Source of the DNA: Desulfuromonadaceae bacterium | GTDB taxonomy: Bacteria > Desulfobacterota > Desulfuromonadia > Desulfuromonadales > Geopsychrobacteraceae | Length of the DNA: 6,218 bases | NCBI GenBank assembly: GCA_016744555.1 | Contig: JADGED010000146.1 | Coordinates: 1-6,218 of the forward strand | Direction: 5' to 3' | In this document: positions 1 through 6,218 of the stretch, in pieces | Position numbering within the stretch: position 1 is the first letter of the stretch | Layout of the letters: each line of letters begins with the position of its first letter | Notes under the pieces: model-generated | Told to the model about the DNA's origin: nothing | The model's input: only the letters and a program-made list of their open reading frames with translations | The model's database searches: none | Program-made: the position numbers and the translations under genes

Positions 1-261
1 TCACAAATACTACTTAACGATTTGGAACTGTTAATCCTTGACGGTTTACGTTTTACCCCTCACAATACCCATTTCAACATTCCGCAGGCGGTTGAGATAG
101 CACAAAAAATTGGGGCAAAGCAAACCCTCCTCACTCATCTCAGCCACGAGGTTGACCACGCAATTCACGACCAGCAGCTTCCGGCCGGGATTAATCTAGC
201 ATTTGATGGCCAGAAACTTAACTGCAACCTTACTTCCGATAGGCAACAGGCATTAACATGA
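1..261 (+). CDS. MBL-fold metallo-hydrolase, PhnP-like (3' end only)
   Basis: This is the C-terminal 86 residues of a protein whose start lies left of the window; the frame is open from base 1 to the TGA at 259-261. It shows the closing part of a metallo-beta-lactamase fold of the PhnP-like type: an LILDGLR segment, whose Asp fits the bridging metal ligand, then TPHNTHFNIPQAVEIA, then LLTHLSHEVDH, which supplies the last metal-binding histidine. The tail LPAGINLAFDGQKL is also typical. Family members are cytoplasmic metal-dependent phosphodiesterases; PhnP itself cleaves phosphoribosyl cyclic phosphate. Nothing nearby belongs to phosphonate metabolism, so the substrate cannot be named. The TTG at 22 is internal and not a likely start, because the frame continues upstream with family-like sequence. 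The stop overlaps the next start as ATGA, which suggests translational coupling. Confidence 0.85.
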   Translation, partial: SQILLNDLELLILDGLRFTPHNTHFNIPQAVEIAQKIGAKQTLLTHLSHEVDHAIHDQQLPAGINLAFDGQKLNCNLTSDRQQALT

Positions 262-2066
262 ACACTGAACTACGTCTACACGGACAAATTAATGATAAAA
301 TAGAATATTTTGCCACTGCTGCTGGGTGCCGCACATCTCACCACCATTTTTTTCAAATAAACGATCAAAATGTCCGCTTTTTTTCTGCTGGTAACGAACT
401 ATGTCTAGATAACACTAGCGTAATTCAGGACGGTACAGGTGGGATGTTTTGCGAATATATGTTTGGCGGCGAACAGCCAATCTCAGACCTCAGCAAAGAG
501 GGGGTTGCCAATCGGTTAATGCTTCTTGGTGCTGGCTATAACGATCAAGGTGAGCTGCAGATAAAAGGTCAGTGCCAAAACCAACAAAACTACACTAGCG
601 TTTTCCTTATCGGCCATGCGGTAGACAACTACTTTTTCTTTATTAATGGGCTCGATGGCGCCACTCCAAACATCCGCCAAGAACAACTTTTGCGCTATCT
701 AGGTAAAACGATAAAACGTATTCCACATCTAAATCAACAAGACGATTCTCAGTTAGCTGAACTCCTTTTGGCACAATTGCCGGAGCAGTGCGCAGTCTAC
801 CTCGTGAGACTGTCGGCGACAAAATATCGACACTTTCAGCAAGAATTTCAAACCCTCTACTATCGTGATCGTTCAATTTCCAAAACTACTGATACTATTT
901 TACGTAATCTCGTCAAACAGATGCGACTAAACCAAGCACAGTGTGAACGGATAAAAACTGACGTCATGTATCGCCACCGCGACAATTACAGGATTATCGA
1001 CGACTACAAAAAAATCTTAATCGAGTGTTACAAACAGGGCAATATAAGCCAAAAGCAACATGCGCGCTTAACCAGACTAGAAGCACTTGCCATGCGCAGT
1101 GAAATCCCTATATCACTACTTAATGCACTGAATGAAAAACTAAAGACCAAAATCACCCTATCGAGTCAAGAACCAGAACATACGGCTATTACTAGAGACA
1201 TTTTCAGCGATCTAAAGCTTGGCAATGGGATAGAGAGTCAAGATATAATTCAGTTGCTGTACGCAAAACAAAGTGCACGCATCAACCACGACCATAGTTT
1301 TGAGCAGCTACTACTTGAAACCGGACAACAGATCGACGAACAAATCAGAGTAGGAAAACCAGTTTCACTACTTGAAGAGTTTACTTACATCATCTCCTTT
1401 TTTGATCGCTACGACAACACTGCTACAAATGTAAGTCAAATCGCATTTATGGAGAATTATCGCCCCACTGAGGACCTAATTCACAGCCTGATTGATAGCC
1501 GGCATGAATTCAACCTACTAGCCAAAGGTCTGTTCGATAAGTTACTTTTTCACGACATAATGGCTAGTCAATTTCTGGGGAGATTTGGTCGACAAAAACT
1601 CGTATGTCTAAAAGCCGGTTTAGAGGAAATTGCCGCAGGACTAACAACGCCACGAAGACTAACTGCCGACCTCAAAATTATCGATAGCGACGAGCGCAAC
1701 TACGCAATCATCCTAAATCACACAAAAAAAAGAATTCGAAACCGTTACTCTCAATACAGTAGCAGGGTCGAACAAGATGAGCTCTACAATGAGGTAAACC
1801 ACGAGTTAACTATGCGTGGTAAAATTCATCAATCCATAGACCAAGAACTATTTAATAAAGTTATTCACGATATAAAAACCGAAGCAATCTACGTTAGCCA
1901 GTTACTACCGGACATAGTCAGCAATAATGATATTGCCCTGCGTAATGACTTTTTTGTCAACAGTGGTCTCGATTATTTCTATATCGAAGAATTAGAGCGG
2001 GAATATTACTCCCAAAATCTACTTAAAACCGAGCACCTACAACAATTAAGGGTGGGAGCCATATAA
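258..2066 (+). CDS. Conserved hypothetical protein, 602 aa, function unknown
   Basis: I do not recognise a characterised function. The opening (LRLHGQINDKIEYFATAAG, then VRFFSAGNE) resembles, from memory, the uncharacterised TIGR04442-type family of Geobacter relatives; that assignment is tentative. Residues 1 to about 150 look beta-rich and hydrophobic-patterned (for example VFLIGHAVDNYFFFING at 115-131). Residues from about 205 to 595 look almost wholly alpha-helical, charged and rich in Gln, Arg, Tyr and Asp. There is no signal peptide, membrane segment, P-loop, zinc-binding cysteine pattern or clear catalytic motif, so a soluble cytoplasmic protein is likely. The start at 258 overlaps the upstream stop as ATGA, with only a weak AGG at 248-250, so translation is probably coupled to the MBL gene. 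The EF-G gene follows after 16 bases. A role linked to translation or stress is only a guess from context. Confidence 0.85.
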   Translation: MNTELRLHGQINDKIEYFATAAGCRTSHHHFFQINDQNVRFFSAGNELCLDNTSVIQDGTGGMFCEYMFGGEQPISDLSKEGVANRLMLLGAGYNDQGELQIKGQCQNQQNYTSVFLIGHAVDNYFFFINGLDGATPNIRQEQLLRYLGKTIKRIPHLNQQDDSQLAELLLAQLPEQCAVYLVRLSATKYRHFQQEFQTLYYRDRSISKTTDTILRNLVKQMRLNQAQCERIKTDVMYRHRDNYRIIDDYKKILIECYKQGNISQKQHARLTRLEALAMRSEIPISLLNALNEKLKTKITLSSQEPEHTAITRDIFSDLKLGNGIESQDIIQLLYAKQSARINHDHSFEQLLLETGQQIDEQIRVGKPVSLLEEFTYIISFFDRYDNTATNVSQIAFMENYRPTEDLIHSLIDSRHEFNLLAKGLFDKLLFHDIMASQFLGRFGRQKLVCLKAGLEEIAAGLTTPRRLTADLKIIDSDERNYAIILNHTKKRIRNRYSQYSSRVEQDELYNEVNHELTMRGKIHQSIDQELFNKVIHDIKTEAIYVSQLLPDIVSNNDIALRNDFFVNSGLDYFYIEELEREYYSQNLLKTEHLQQLRVGAI

Positions 2067-2071
2067 TTAAT

Positions 2072-2077
2072 AAAGGT
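2072..2077 (+). promoter_or_regulatory. Ribosome binding site of the EF-G gene
   Basis: AAAGGT lies five bases before the ATG at 2083, in the 16-base gap after the 602-residue gene. It is the clearest Shine-Dalgarno of the four plus-strand genes. It supports this start and suggests EF-G is translated independently of its upstream neighbour. Confidence 0.6.
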
Positions 2078-2082
2078 AAGTA

Positions 2083-4149
2083 ATGGCAAATCACGACCTC
2101 CATAAGATTCGTAATTTCGGCATTATTTCTCACATTGATGCCGGCAAAACTACGGTATCGGAACGTATTCTATTTTACACCGGAGAAATTCATAAAATCG
2201 GTGAAGTCCACGACGGCATGGCGGTTATGGACTGGATGGAACAAGAACAGGAGCGTGGTATCACCATCACCGCCTCTGCCACAAATTGCCGCTGGAAAGA
2301 TTACAATTTCAATCTAATTGATACTCCAGGCCACATCGATTTCACCATTGAGGTAGAACGCTCATTACGAGTACTTGATGGAGCTGTTGCTATCTTTGGT
2401 GCCGTCGAAGGGGTACAGCCGCAGAGTGAGTCAGTTTGGCGCCAAGCGAATCGCTATAATGTCCCCCGTATTTGCTTAATCAATAAAATGGATCGCATTG
2501 GAGCCGACCACCAAATGGTCATTAATTCGATGGCAAAAAAGCTCAATATTTCCCCCCTGCTATTGCAATTACCTATTGGAGAAGAAGATAGTTTTCATGG
2601 GGTAATCGACCTTATAAATGAAACTACAATTTTATTTAGTGCCGATGACCAAGGTCAAACAGTACATGAAGTGGCAATACCAGATAACCTACAAGAAGCC
2701 GTACTGCAGCAGCGAGAACTTATCATCGAAGCTGCGGCAGATTTTGACGATGATATTCTTGATGACTTTCTTTCTGGCAAAAGGATCAGTGGCGAACGTC
2801 TTATCCCTGCATTGCGTAAAGGGGTAATTGCTTGCACCATCTATCCGGTGCTACTAGGTTCAGCATTACGCAATAAGGGGGTGCAACCATTACTTGATAC
2901 AATCTGCTCCCTACTACCTTCTCCCCTCGATGTCCCCGCCGAAAATGGACAAGACCTCAACAAACAGCTAACAACGCAAATAAAAACCGATCCAAAAGCC
3001 AACTTTTGCGCTCTGGCCTTTAAAGTTGTAGCCGATGAAGGGCGTAAGCTAACCTACCTGCGCATATACTCAGGAAAGGTTGAACCGGGTGATGACGTCT
3101 ACAATAGTCGTACATTAGACACTGAAAAAGTTTCCCGCTTGTTCCAGATGCATTCCCATAAACGGGAACGGATCAAACATGCAGTTGCTGGTGACATTGT
3201 CACCGCAACAGGGCTCAAAAACGTCCTAACTGGTGACACAATCAGTGCTACCGAACAACCACTACAGCTTGCCGGTCTTGAATATCCTGAACCGGTTGTA
3301 TCATTGGCGGTTGAGGCGAAAACAGTCGATGATCGCGATAAACTGCCATTAGCATTAGAAAAATTACAATGGGAAGATCCAACCTTTCGAGTGAATGAAG
3401 ATGATGAAACAGGACAAGTCATCCTTACCGGCATGGGTGAACTTCACCTTGAAGTAGTGATCCAGCGCTTAAAAACCGACTTTGGTGTAGAGACCCAAAC
3501 CGGGCGCCCGCAAGTTGTATATCGAGAAACGATTCTATGTGCTACCGAGCAAGAAGAGATTTTTGAAAAAGAAATTGATGGTAAACTACAGCATGGAGAG
3601 CTGACTCTCCGACTCAACCCTACTGCGCGTAAAAGCGGCATTAGTCTAGAAATTCCAGACCAAATATTGGAAGAGTGGCCCGCTGAACTTGCGGCTTTAA
3701 TTAAAGAGAAACTCTTCAGCGCATGTCAATCGGGGCAGATAGCTGGTTATCCACTTACCGACTTACAAATCAGCCTAGTAACGGCGAACTATGTTCGTAA
3801 TAAAACCACCGAATTTGGCATTTCAGCAGCAATCAGTCGTGCGATAAGCATGGCGGTAAGAAATAGTAAGCCAACTATGTTAGAACCACTTATGCAATTA
3901 GAATTGGTTGCACCATCAGACTGCACCGGTAAAGTAATCGGGAGCCTGAACCAAAAGCGTGGGCAAGTTGAGGGAATAACCTCCCGGCCGGGAGAAGATG
4001 TGGTAAAAGCAACAGTACCATTGCTTGAAATGTTCGGATATATGACCGAGTTGCGCAGTGCCACTAAAGGGCAAGGTAGTTTCACGATGGAATTTTCGCA
4101 TTTTGATCAAGCGCCAGCAGAAACCCTGAAAAAATTTGGTTTAAGCTGA
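2083..4149 (+). CDS. fusA: Elongation factor G paralogue with atypical domain IV tip
   Basis: A 688-residue translational GTPase, close to the usual EF-G length of about 690-705, acting on the ribosome in the cytoplasm. The GTPase domain is complete: G1 SHIDAGKT at 16-23, switch I with ERGITIT at 57-63, G3 DTPGH at 80-84 (catalytic His84), G4 NKMD at 134-137, and G5 around GSAL at 259-262. Domain II spans about 305-400, domain III about 402-477 (TGMGELHLEV at 449-458), domain IV about 478-600 and domain V about 602-688 (LLEMFGYMTELRS at 647-659). Domain IV is odd: the usual SGGxGQ(Y/F)G loop is replaced near 496-506 by KEIDGKLQHGE, and the YHDVDSSE stretch reads YVRNKTTE at 570-577, so the conserved His is Val571. 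P-loop flank TTVSERIL also differs from the common TTTTERIL. No rpsL, rpsG or tuf gene is adjacent. It is probably an accessory EF-G (for example an spdEFG or EF-G2 type); a housekeeping role cannot be excluded. Confidence 0.95.
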   Translation: MANHDLHKIRNFGIISHIDAGKTTVSERILFYTGEIHKIGEVHDGMAVMDWMEQEQERGITITASATNCRWKDYNFNLIDTPGHIDFTIEVERSLRVLDGAVAIFGAVEGVQPQSESVWRQANRYNVPRICLINKMDRIGADHQMVINSMAKKLNISPLLLQLPIGEEDSFHGVIDLINETTILFSADDQGQTVHEVAIPDNLQEAVLQQRELIIEAAADFDDDILDDFLSGKRISGERLIPALRKGVIACTIYPVLLGSALRNKGVQPLLDTICSLLPSPLDVPAENGQDLNKQLTTQIKTDPKANFCALAFKVVADEGRKLTYLRIYSGKVEPGDDVYNSRTLDTEKVSRLFQMHSHKRERIKHAVAGDIVTATGLKNVLTGDTISATEQPLQLAGLEYPEPVVSLAVEAKTVDDRDKLPLALEKLQWEDPTFRVNEDDETGQVILTGMGELHLEVVIQRLKTDFGVETQTGRPQVVYRETILCATEQEEIFEKEIDGKLQHGELTLRLNPTARKSGISLEIPDQILEEWPAELAALIKEKLFSACQSGQIAGYPLTDLQISLVTANYVRNKTTEFGISAAISRAISMAVRNSKPTMLEPLMQLELVAPSDCTGKVIGSLNQKRGQVEGITSRPGEDVVKATVPLLEMFGYMTELRSATKGQGSFTMEFSHFDQAPAETLKKFGLS

Positions 4150-4151
4150 TC

Positions 4152-4862
4152 ATGCGGCAACTAAGAATAGAGAAACAGTCCATCAACAGGTGTGTAGTTT
4201 TAGCTATAACCACCCTCCTTCTCGTTACCTTAACCCTAAACAACCTAGGCCTAGCTAACGAGATAGAAGACCCAGATCCGCTACGGTTTAGCAAAAACAT
4301 TAAAAAATTTGCTTGGCAAGATGCAAAGAATAGGTATCCGACAAAGCCGCTACTTTTTATTGGCAGTTCAAGTATTTACATGTGGAAAACAGCCGATGCT
4401 TTCCCGGATAAAGCAATCATCAACCGCGGCCTTAGCGGGGCACACATCTCCGATATAAACTACTTTTATCCGAGCATAGTCGCTCCATACAGCCCGGCAA
4501 AAGTCTTATTTTATTGCGGCGATAACGATATTGCTGCCAGTAAAAGTGCCGATAAAATCGTTACTGACTTTACGATATTTGCTACCCGATTAAGCAGTGA
4601 TTTCCCAAAAGCCAAACTACTCTTTCTCGCCATTAAACCCAGCAGTGCACGTTGGAACCTTTGGCCTAAGATGAAACAAGCAAATGGTTTTGTTGAGAAC
4701 TTTTGCAAAACTAGCAACAAATGCACATTCGTCGATGTCGCATCCCCCCTTCTCAATCAAACTGGGAACCCAAACCCAGAACTATTTGCCCCAGATGGCC
4801 TTCACCTTAATGCTGCTGGCTACAACGTTTGGAACAAGACACTTACTGCCCATGGCATTTAA
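4152..4862 (+). CDS. Exported SGNH/GDSL-type hydrolase
   Basis: A 236-residue protein with a basic N-terminus (R2, R5, K8, R13) and a hydrophobic core at about 14-34, followed by GLANE. This looks like a Sec signal peptide cleaved near Ala35, or else an uncleaved anchor, so the enzyme should act in the periplasm or on the membrane face. The mature part has the SGNH blocks in order: FIGSSSI at 69-75 (block I, candidate nucleophile Ser73), NRGLSG at 91-96 (block II Gly), GDND at 123-126 (block III, Asn125), and DGLHLN at 215-220 (block V, Asp215 and His218). Family members are serine esterases, lipases or acyl hydrolases of lipids, glycans or peptidoglycan acetyl groups; the substrate is unknown. 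The start lies two bases after the EF-G stop with no clear Shine-Dalgarno, so translation is probably coupled. The stop overlaps that of the opposing LOG gene. Confidence 0.88.
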   Translation: MRQLRIEKQSINRCVVLAITTLLLVTLTLNNLGLANEIEDPDPLRFSKNIKKFAWQDAKNRYPTKPLLFIGSSSIYMWKTADAFPDKAIINRGLSGAHISDINYFYPSIVAPYSPAKVLFYCGDNDIAASKSADKIVTDFTIFATRLSSDFPKAKLLFLAIKPSSARWNLWPKMKQANGFVENFCKTSNKCTFVDVASPLLNQTGNPNPELFAPDGLHLNAAGYNVWNKTLTAHGI

Positions 4863-5884
4863 AACGAATTTATTCTGCGAATAAAGGCTTTAAGCAAACC
4901 GTAACTACGCCGGTTAAAATCGACCTTTAGCCTAGGAAGATGTTTTAAATCTGGCTGGTCAACCTCTTCAGGCAATGGCGAGCTTAAGCTAATTTTTCCC
5001 CCAGGAGCCAAAATTGCACCAAACTCATTGGTCAAAACTTGTAAATGGTCAGAGTCAAGGGGCTTATTCATCCTTATTATTAATTGATTTTTCACAAATC
5101 GCATCGAGTGGTAGTTGCGATAAAATTCGTCGATCAATTTCACTGCTTCAAGCGGATCACGGGTTAAGGAAAACAGGCCAAAATCTTCCCCGGAAATCAC
5201 CCCACGCTTCAACAAACTGTCACGCATAAAATCTATTAACTCGTCCCAGTAACCGCCTTCATCATCAATCATAATCAATGGTATTGGCGGATTTTTACCA
5301 GTTTGAATCAAAGTCATGATCTCCATGGCTTCGTCCAAGGTACCGAAACCGCCTGGGAACAATGCAACGGCGTCGGCTTCTTTCAGAAAAGCAACTTTAC
5401 GATTAAAAAAATATTTGTAGGTAATTACTTTCTCATCCTGATCCATGATCGGATTTGTGTCCTGCTCAAACGGCAGACGGATATTGACCGCAAAAGAACT
5501 CTCTACTCCTGCACCTTCATTTCCTGCCCGCATAATTCCGGGGCCACCGCCGGTAATTACCATATAGTTACGTTCTGCCAGCAAGCGGGAAAATTCGACG
5601 CAGGTTTTGTAAATTGGTTCATCTGGTGAGGTTCTAGCACTTCCAAAAACAGTAACTTTTTTGCGATCCCTGTAGGGGGCAAAAACCTTATTGGTGTACC
5701 GCATCTCTTTCATTGTCGTGGCAATCAACTTCTGATCGGCAAGATAACTGTTCTCTTGCCCAGATTTCAATGCACCGAGAATCATCTCCCGAATCATTTC
5801 TGGATGGTGTACTCCGGTTTTTTGCATCAAGTGATCAATAAGTTCATCAATTTCACCGTTACTACGATTAAACTTCAATGACAT
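4859..5884 (-). CDS. LOG-family protein (TIGR00730-type Rossmann fold), extended form
   Basis: A 341-residue cytoplasmic protein with both LOG-family signatures: GGGPGIM at 112-118 and PGGFGTLDE at 177-185, plus VTVFGSAR at 77-84 at the start of the Rossmann fold and the conserved RK pair at 162-163. Characterised members cleave nucleoside 5'-monophosphates to free base and ribose 5-phosphate: cytokinin activation in plants, or PpnN-type nucleotidase in enterobacteria. Some relatives were once annotated as lysine decarboxylases, wrongly. At 341 residues it is much longer than the compact ~190-residue LOG proteins. An N-terminal helical region (1 to about 65, with DELIDHLMQKTGVHHPEMIREM) and a tail after about 255 ending in basic residues flank the core. 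GAGGAG at complement 5891-5896, six bases from the ATG, fixes the start. It lies downstream of rnpB on the same strand. The exact substrate is not known. Confidence 0.92.
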   Translation of the reverse strand: MSLKFNRSNGEIDELIDHLMQKTGVHHPEMIREMILGALKSGQENSYLADQKLIATTMKEMRYTNKVFAPYRDRKKVTVFGSARTSPDEPIYKTCVEFSRLLAERNYMVITGGGPGIMRAGNEGAGVESSFAVNIRLPFEQDTNPIMDQDEKVITYKYFFNRKVAFLKEADAVALFPGGFGTLDEAMEIMTLIQTGKNPPIPLIMIDDEGGYWDELIDFMRDSLLKRGVISGEDFGLFSLTRDPLEAVKLIDEFYRNYHSMRFVKNQLIIRMNKPLDSDHLQVLTNEFGAILAPGGKISLSSPLPEEVDQPDLKHLPRLKVDFNRRSYGLLKAFIRRINSF

Positions 5885-5890
5885 TTAAAG

Positions 5891-5896
5891 CTCCTC
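5891..5896 (-). promoter_or_regulatory. Ribosome binding site of the LOG-family gene
   Basis: On the minus strand GAGGAG precedes the ATG by six bases, a strong Shine-Dalgarno at good spacing. It decides the start at 5884. Confidence 0.75.
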
Positions 5897-5917
5897 ATCC
5901 GACAAATGTTATGCTGT

Positions 5918-5953
5918 AAAAAAACGGCAGTACGATATAATATCATACTGCCG
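5918..5953 (-). terminator. Intrinsic terminator of rnpB
   Basis: A near-perfect inverted repeat has 14-base arms at 5925-5938 and 5940-5953 around one central base, with a GC-rich base (CGGCAG/CTGCCG). On the minus strand it is followed directly by seven T residues (5918-5924). The single arm difference is a U-G wobble in minus-strand RNA but a C-A mismatch in plus-strand RNA, and the T tract exists only on the minus side, so it is oriented to end rnpB transcription. The remaining bases between it and the LOG start (5885-5917) hold the LOG ribosome binding site and no convincing promoter. Confidence 0.9.
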
Positions 5954-5960
5954 CTTAAAT

Positions 5961-6218
5961 AAGTGGCCAAAGAAGTACGTAAGCCGGGTTCTGTTCCCCG
6001 TTAAAGTTACCAATAATGGGGCAATGATCATTCATCTAGGATCGTCGTTGCCAACGACCTCAAGCAGCCAACCCGGAAACTTTAGGCGGACAGCCCTCAA
6101 ACGTTTCCCTATTTGGCCTTGCTCCGGATGGGGTTTACCGAGCTTCTGGTGTCACCACCAGAACTGGTGAGCTCTTACCTCACCCTTTCACCCTTATCCA
6201 CCATTACCAAAGTAATAG
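5961..6218 (-). ncRNA. rnpB: RNase P RNA, bacterial type A (5' part outside window)
   Basis: This is the catalytic RNA of RNase P, which removes tRNA 5' leaders. Read on the minus strand it shows the conserved blocks in order: AAGGGTGAAAGGGTG then GGTAAGAGCTCACC (P10/P11 region), a P12 hairpin at 6144-6163 with eight pairs capped by GTGA, GGTAAACCCC, CCGGAGCAAGGCCAAATAGG, a P15 stem (6075-6080 with 6103-6108), GGCTGCTTGAG, a P18 hairpin at 6040-6059 capped by GCAA, CCTAGATGAATGA, and ACAGAACCCGGCTTA near the 3' end. A small extra CCCC/GGGG hairpin at 5996-6021 matches P19, which E. coli lacks. The 3' end is placed at about 5961, at the end of the P1 strand GGCCACTT; it is uncertain by a few bases. 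The 5' half (P1 5' strand, P3, P4, P7-P9) lies beyond the right edge. Confidence 0.95.
5996..6021 (-). other. rnpB: P19-like hairpin within RNase P RNA
   Basis: In the rnpB transcript CCCC (complement of 6018-6021) pairs with GGGG (complement of 5996-5999), with a few further A-U pairs inside and an AU-rich loop. It sits between the GATGAATGA block and ACAGAACCCGGC. In the E. coli RNA the same place has only a short link, so this is an added stem in the P19 position, which is known in many other bacterial RNase P RNAs. Confidence 0.6.

Noticed and set aside
3099..3434. Antisense open frame of 111 codons opposite EF-G
   Set aside because: The plus strand here is conserved EF-G domains II-III; the antisense product is Ser/Arg-rich low-quality sequence without a ribosome binding site.
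3981..3994. Perfect 14-base palindrome CTCCCGGCCGGGAG
   Set aside because: It lies inside the EF-G domain V coding sequence, encodes ordinary family residues (SRPGE), and has no T tract or repeat copies in the window; most likely chance.
2083..4149. Ribosomal protection protein (Tet(M)/Tet(O) type) as an alternative to EF-G
   Set aside because: The switch I region (EVHDGMAVMDWMEQEQERG), domain V (EMFGYMTELRS) and length are EF-G-like, and the G1 flank is RNFGIISHIDAGKT rather than the Tet(M) pattern.
4245..4254. Short palindrome CTAGGCCTAG in the SGNH signal-peptide region
   Set aside because: Ten bases, unique in the window and within coding sequence; no support as an operator or attachment site.
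5303..5629. Plus-strand open frame of 108 codons opposite the LOG gene
   Set aside because: It lies opposite the signature motifs of the LOG protein, has no recognisable motif and is best read as a shadow of that gene.
5925..5953. The inverted repeat as a bidirectional terminator or regulatory operator
   Set aside because: There is no T run on the plus-strand side after 5953, the arms fit minus-strand RNA better, and no plus-strand gene ends here; a one-way rnpB terminator explains it.
1..6218. CRISPR array, insertion sequence, prophage or defence island
   Set aside because: No spaced direct repeats, transposase, integrase or terminal inverted repeats were seen; the window looks like chromosomal core sequence.

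Overview
The window carries a tightly packed plus-strand gene cluster followed by a minus-strand block transcribed towards it. The proteins look like those of a Gram-negative bacterium with moderately AT-leaning DNA. The gene set (a PhnP-like metallo-hydrolase end, a ~600-residue conserved hypothetical, an EF-G paralogue, a LOG-family protein) and the type A RNase P RNA fit a deltaproteobacterial or Desulfuromonadales-like (Geobacter/Pelobacter-type) genome. That placement is inference from memory of similar proteins; no search was possible.

Plus strand, 1-4862: four genes run head to tail with almost no space. First comes the 3' end of an MBL-fold hydrolase gene (1-261). It overlaps by ATGA a 602-codon gene of unknown function (258-2066). 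After 16 bases and a good ribosome binding site comes a 688-residue elongation factor G (2083-4149), and after 2 bases an exported SGNH/GDSL-type hydrolase (4152-4862). The spacing suggests one operon whose promoter lies upstream of the window. No str-operon genes (rpsL, rpsG, tuf) flank the EF-G, so it is probably an additional EF-G.

Minus strand, 6218-4859: the 3' two thirds or so of the RNase P RNA gene (rnpB) enters from the right edge and ends in a clear intrinsic terminator (5918-5953). About 40 bases further on begins a 341-residue LOG-family (TIGR00730-type) nucleotide-processing protein. It converges on the SGNH gene, and the two stop codons overlap (4859-4862) with no terminator between them.

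The most notable signal is in the EF-G. Its GTPase centre is intact, but the tip of domain IV, the part that enters the ribosomal decoding site during translocation, has lost the usual SGGxGQ(Y/F)G loop, and the position of the conserved histidine (E. coli His583) is valine. This points to a specialised EF-G, possibly acting in recycling, stress or another ribosome step rather than as the housekeeping translocase. It is apparently co-transcribed with an uncharacterised 602-residue protein.
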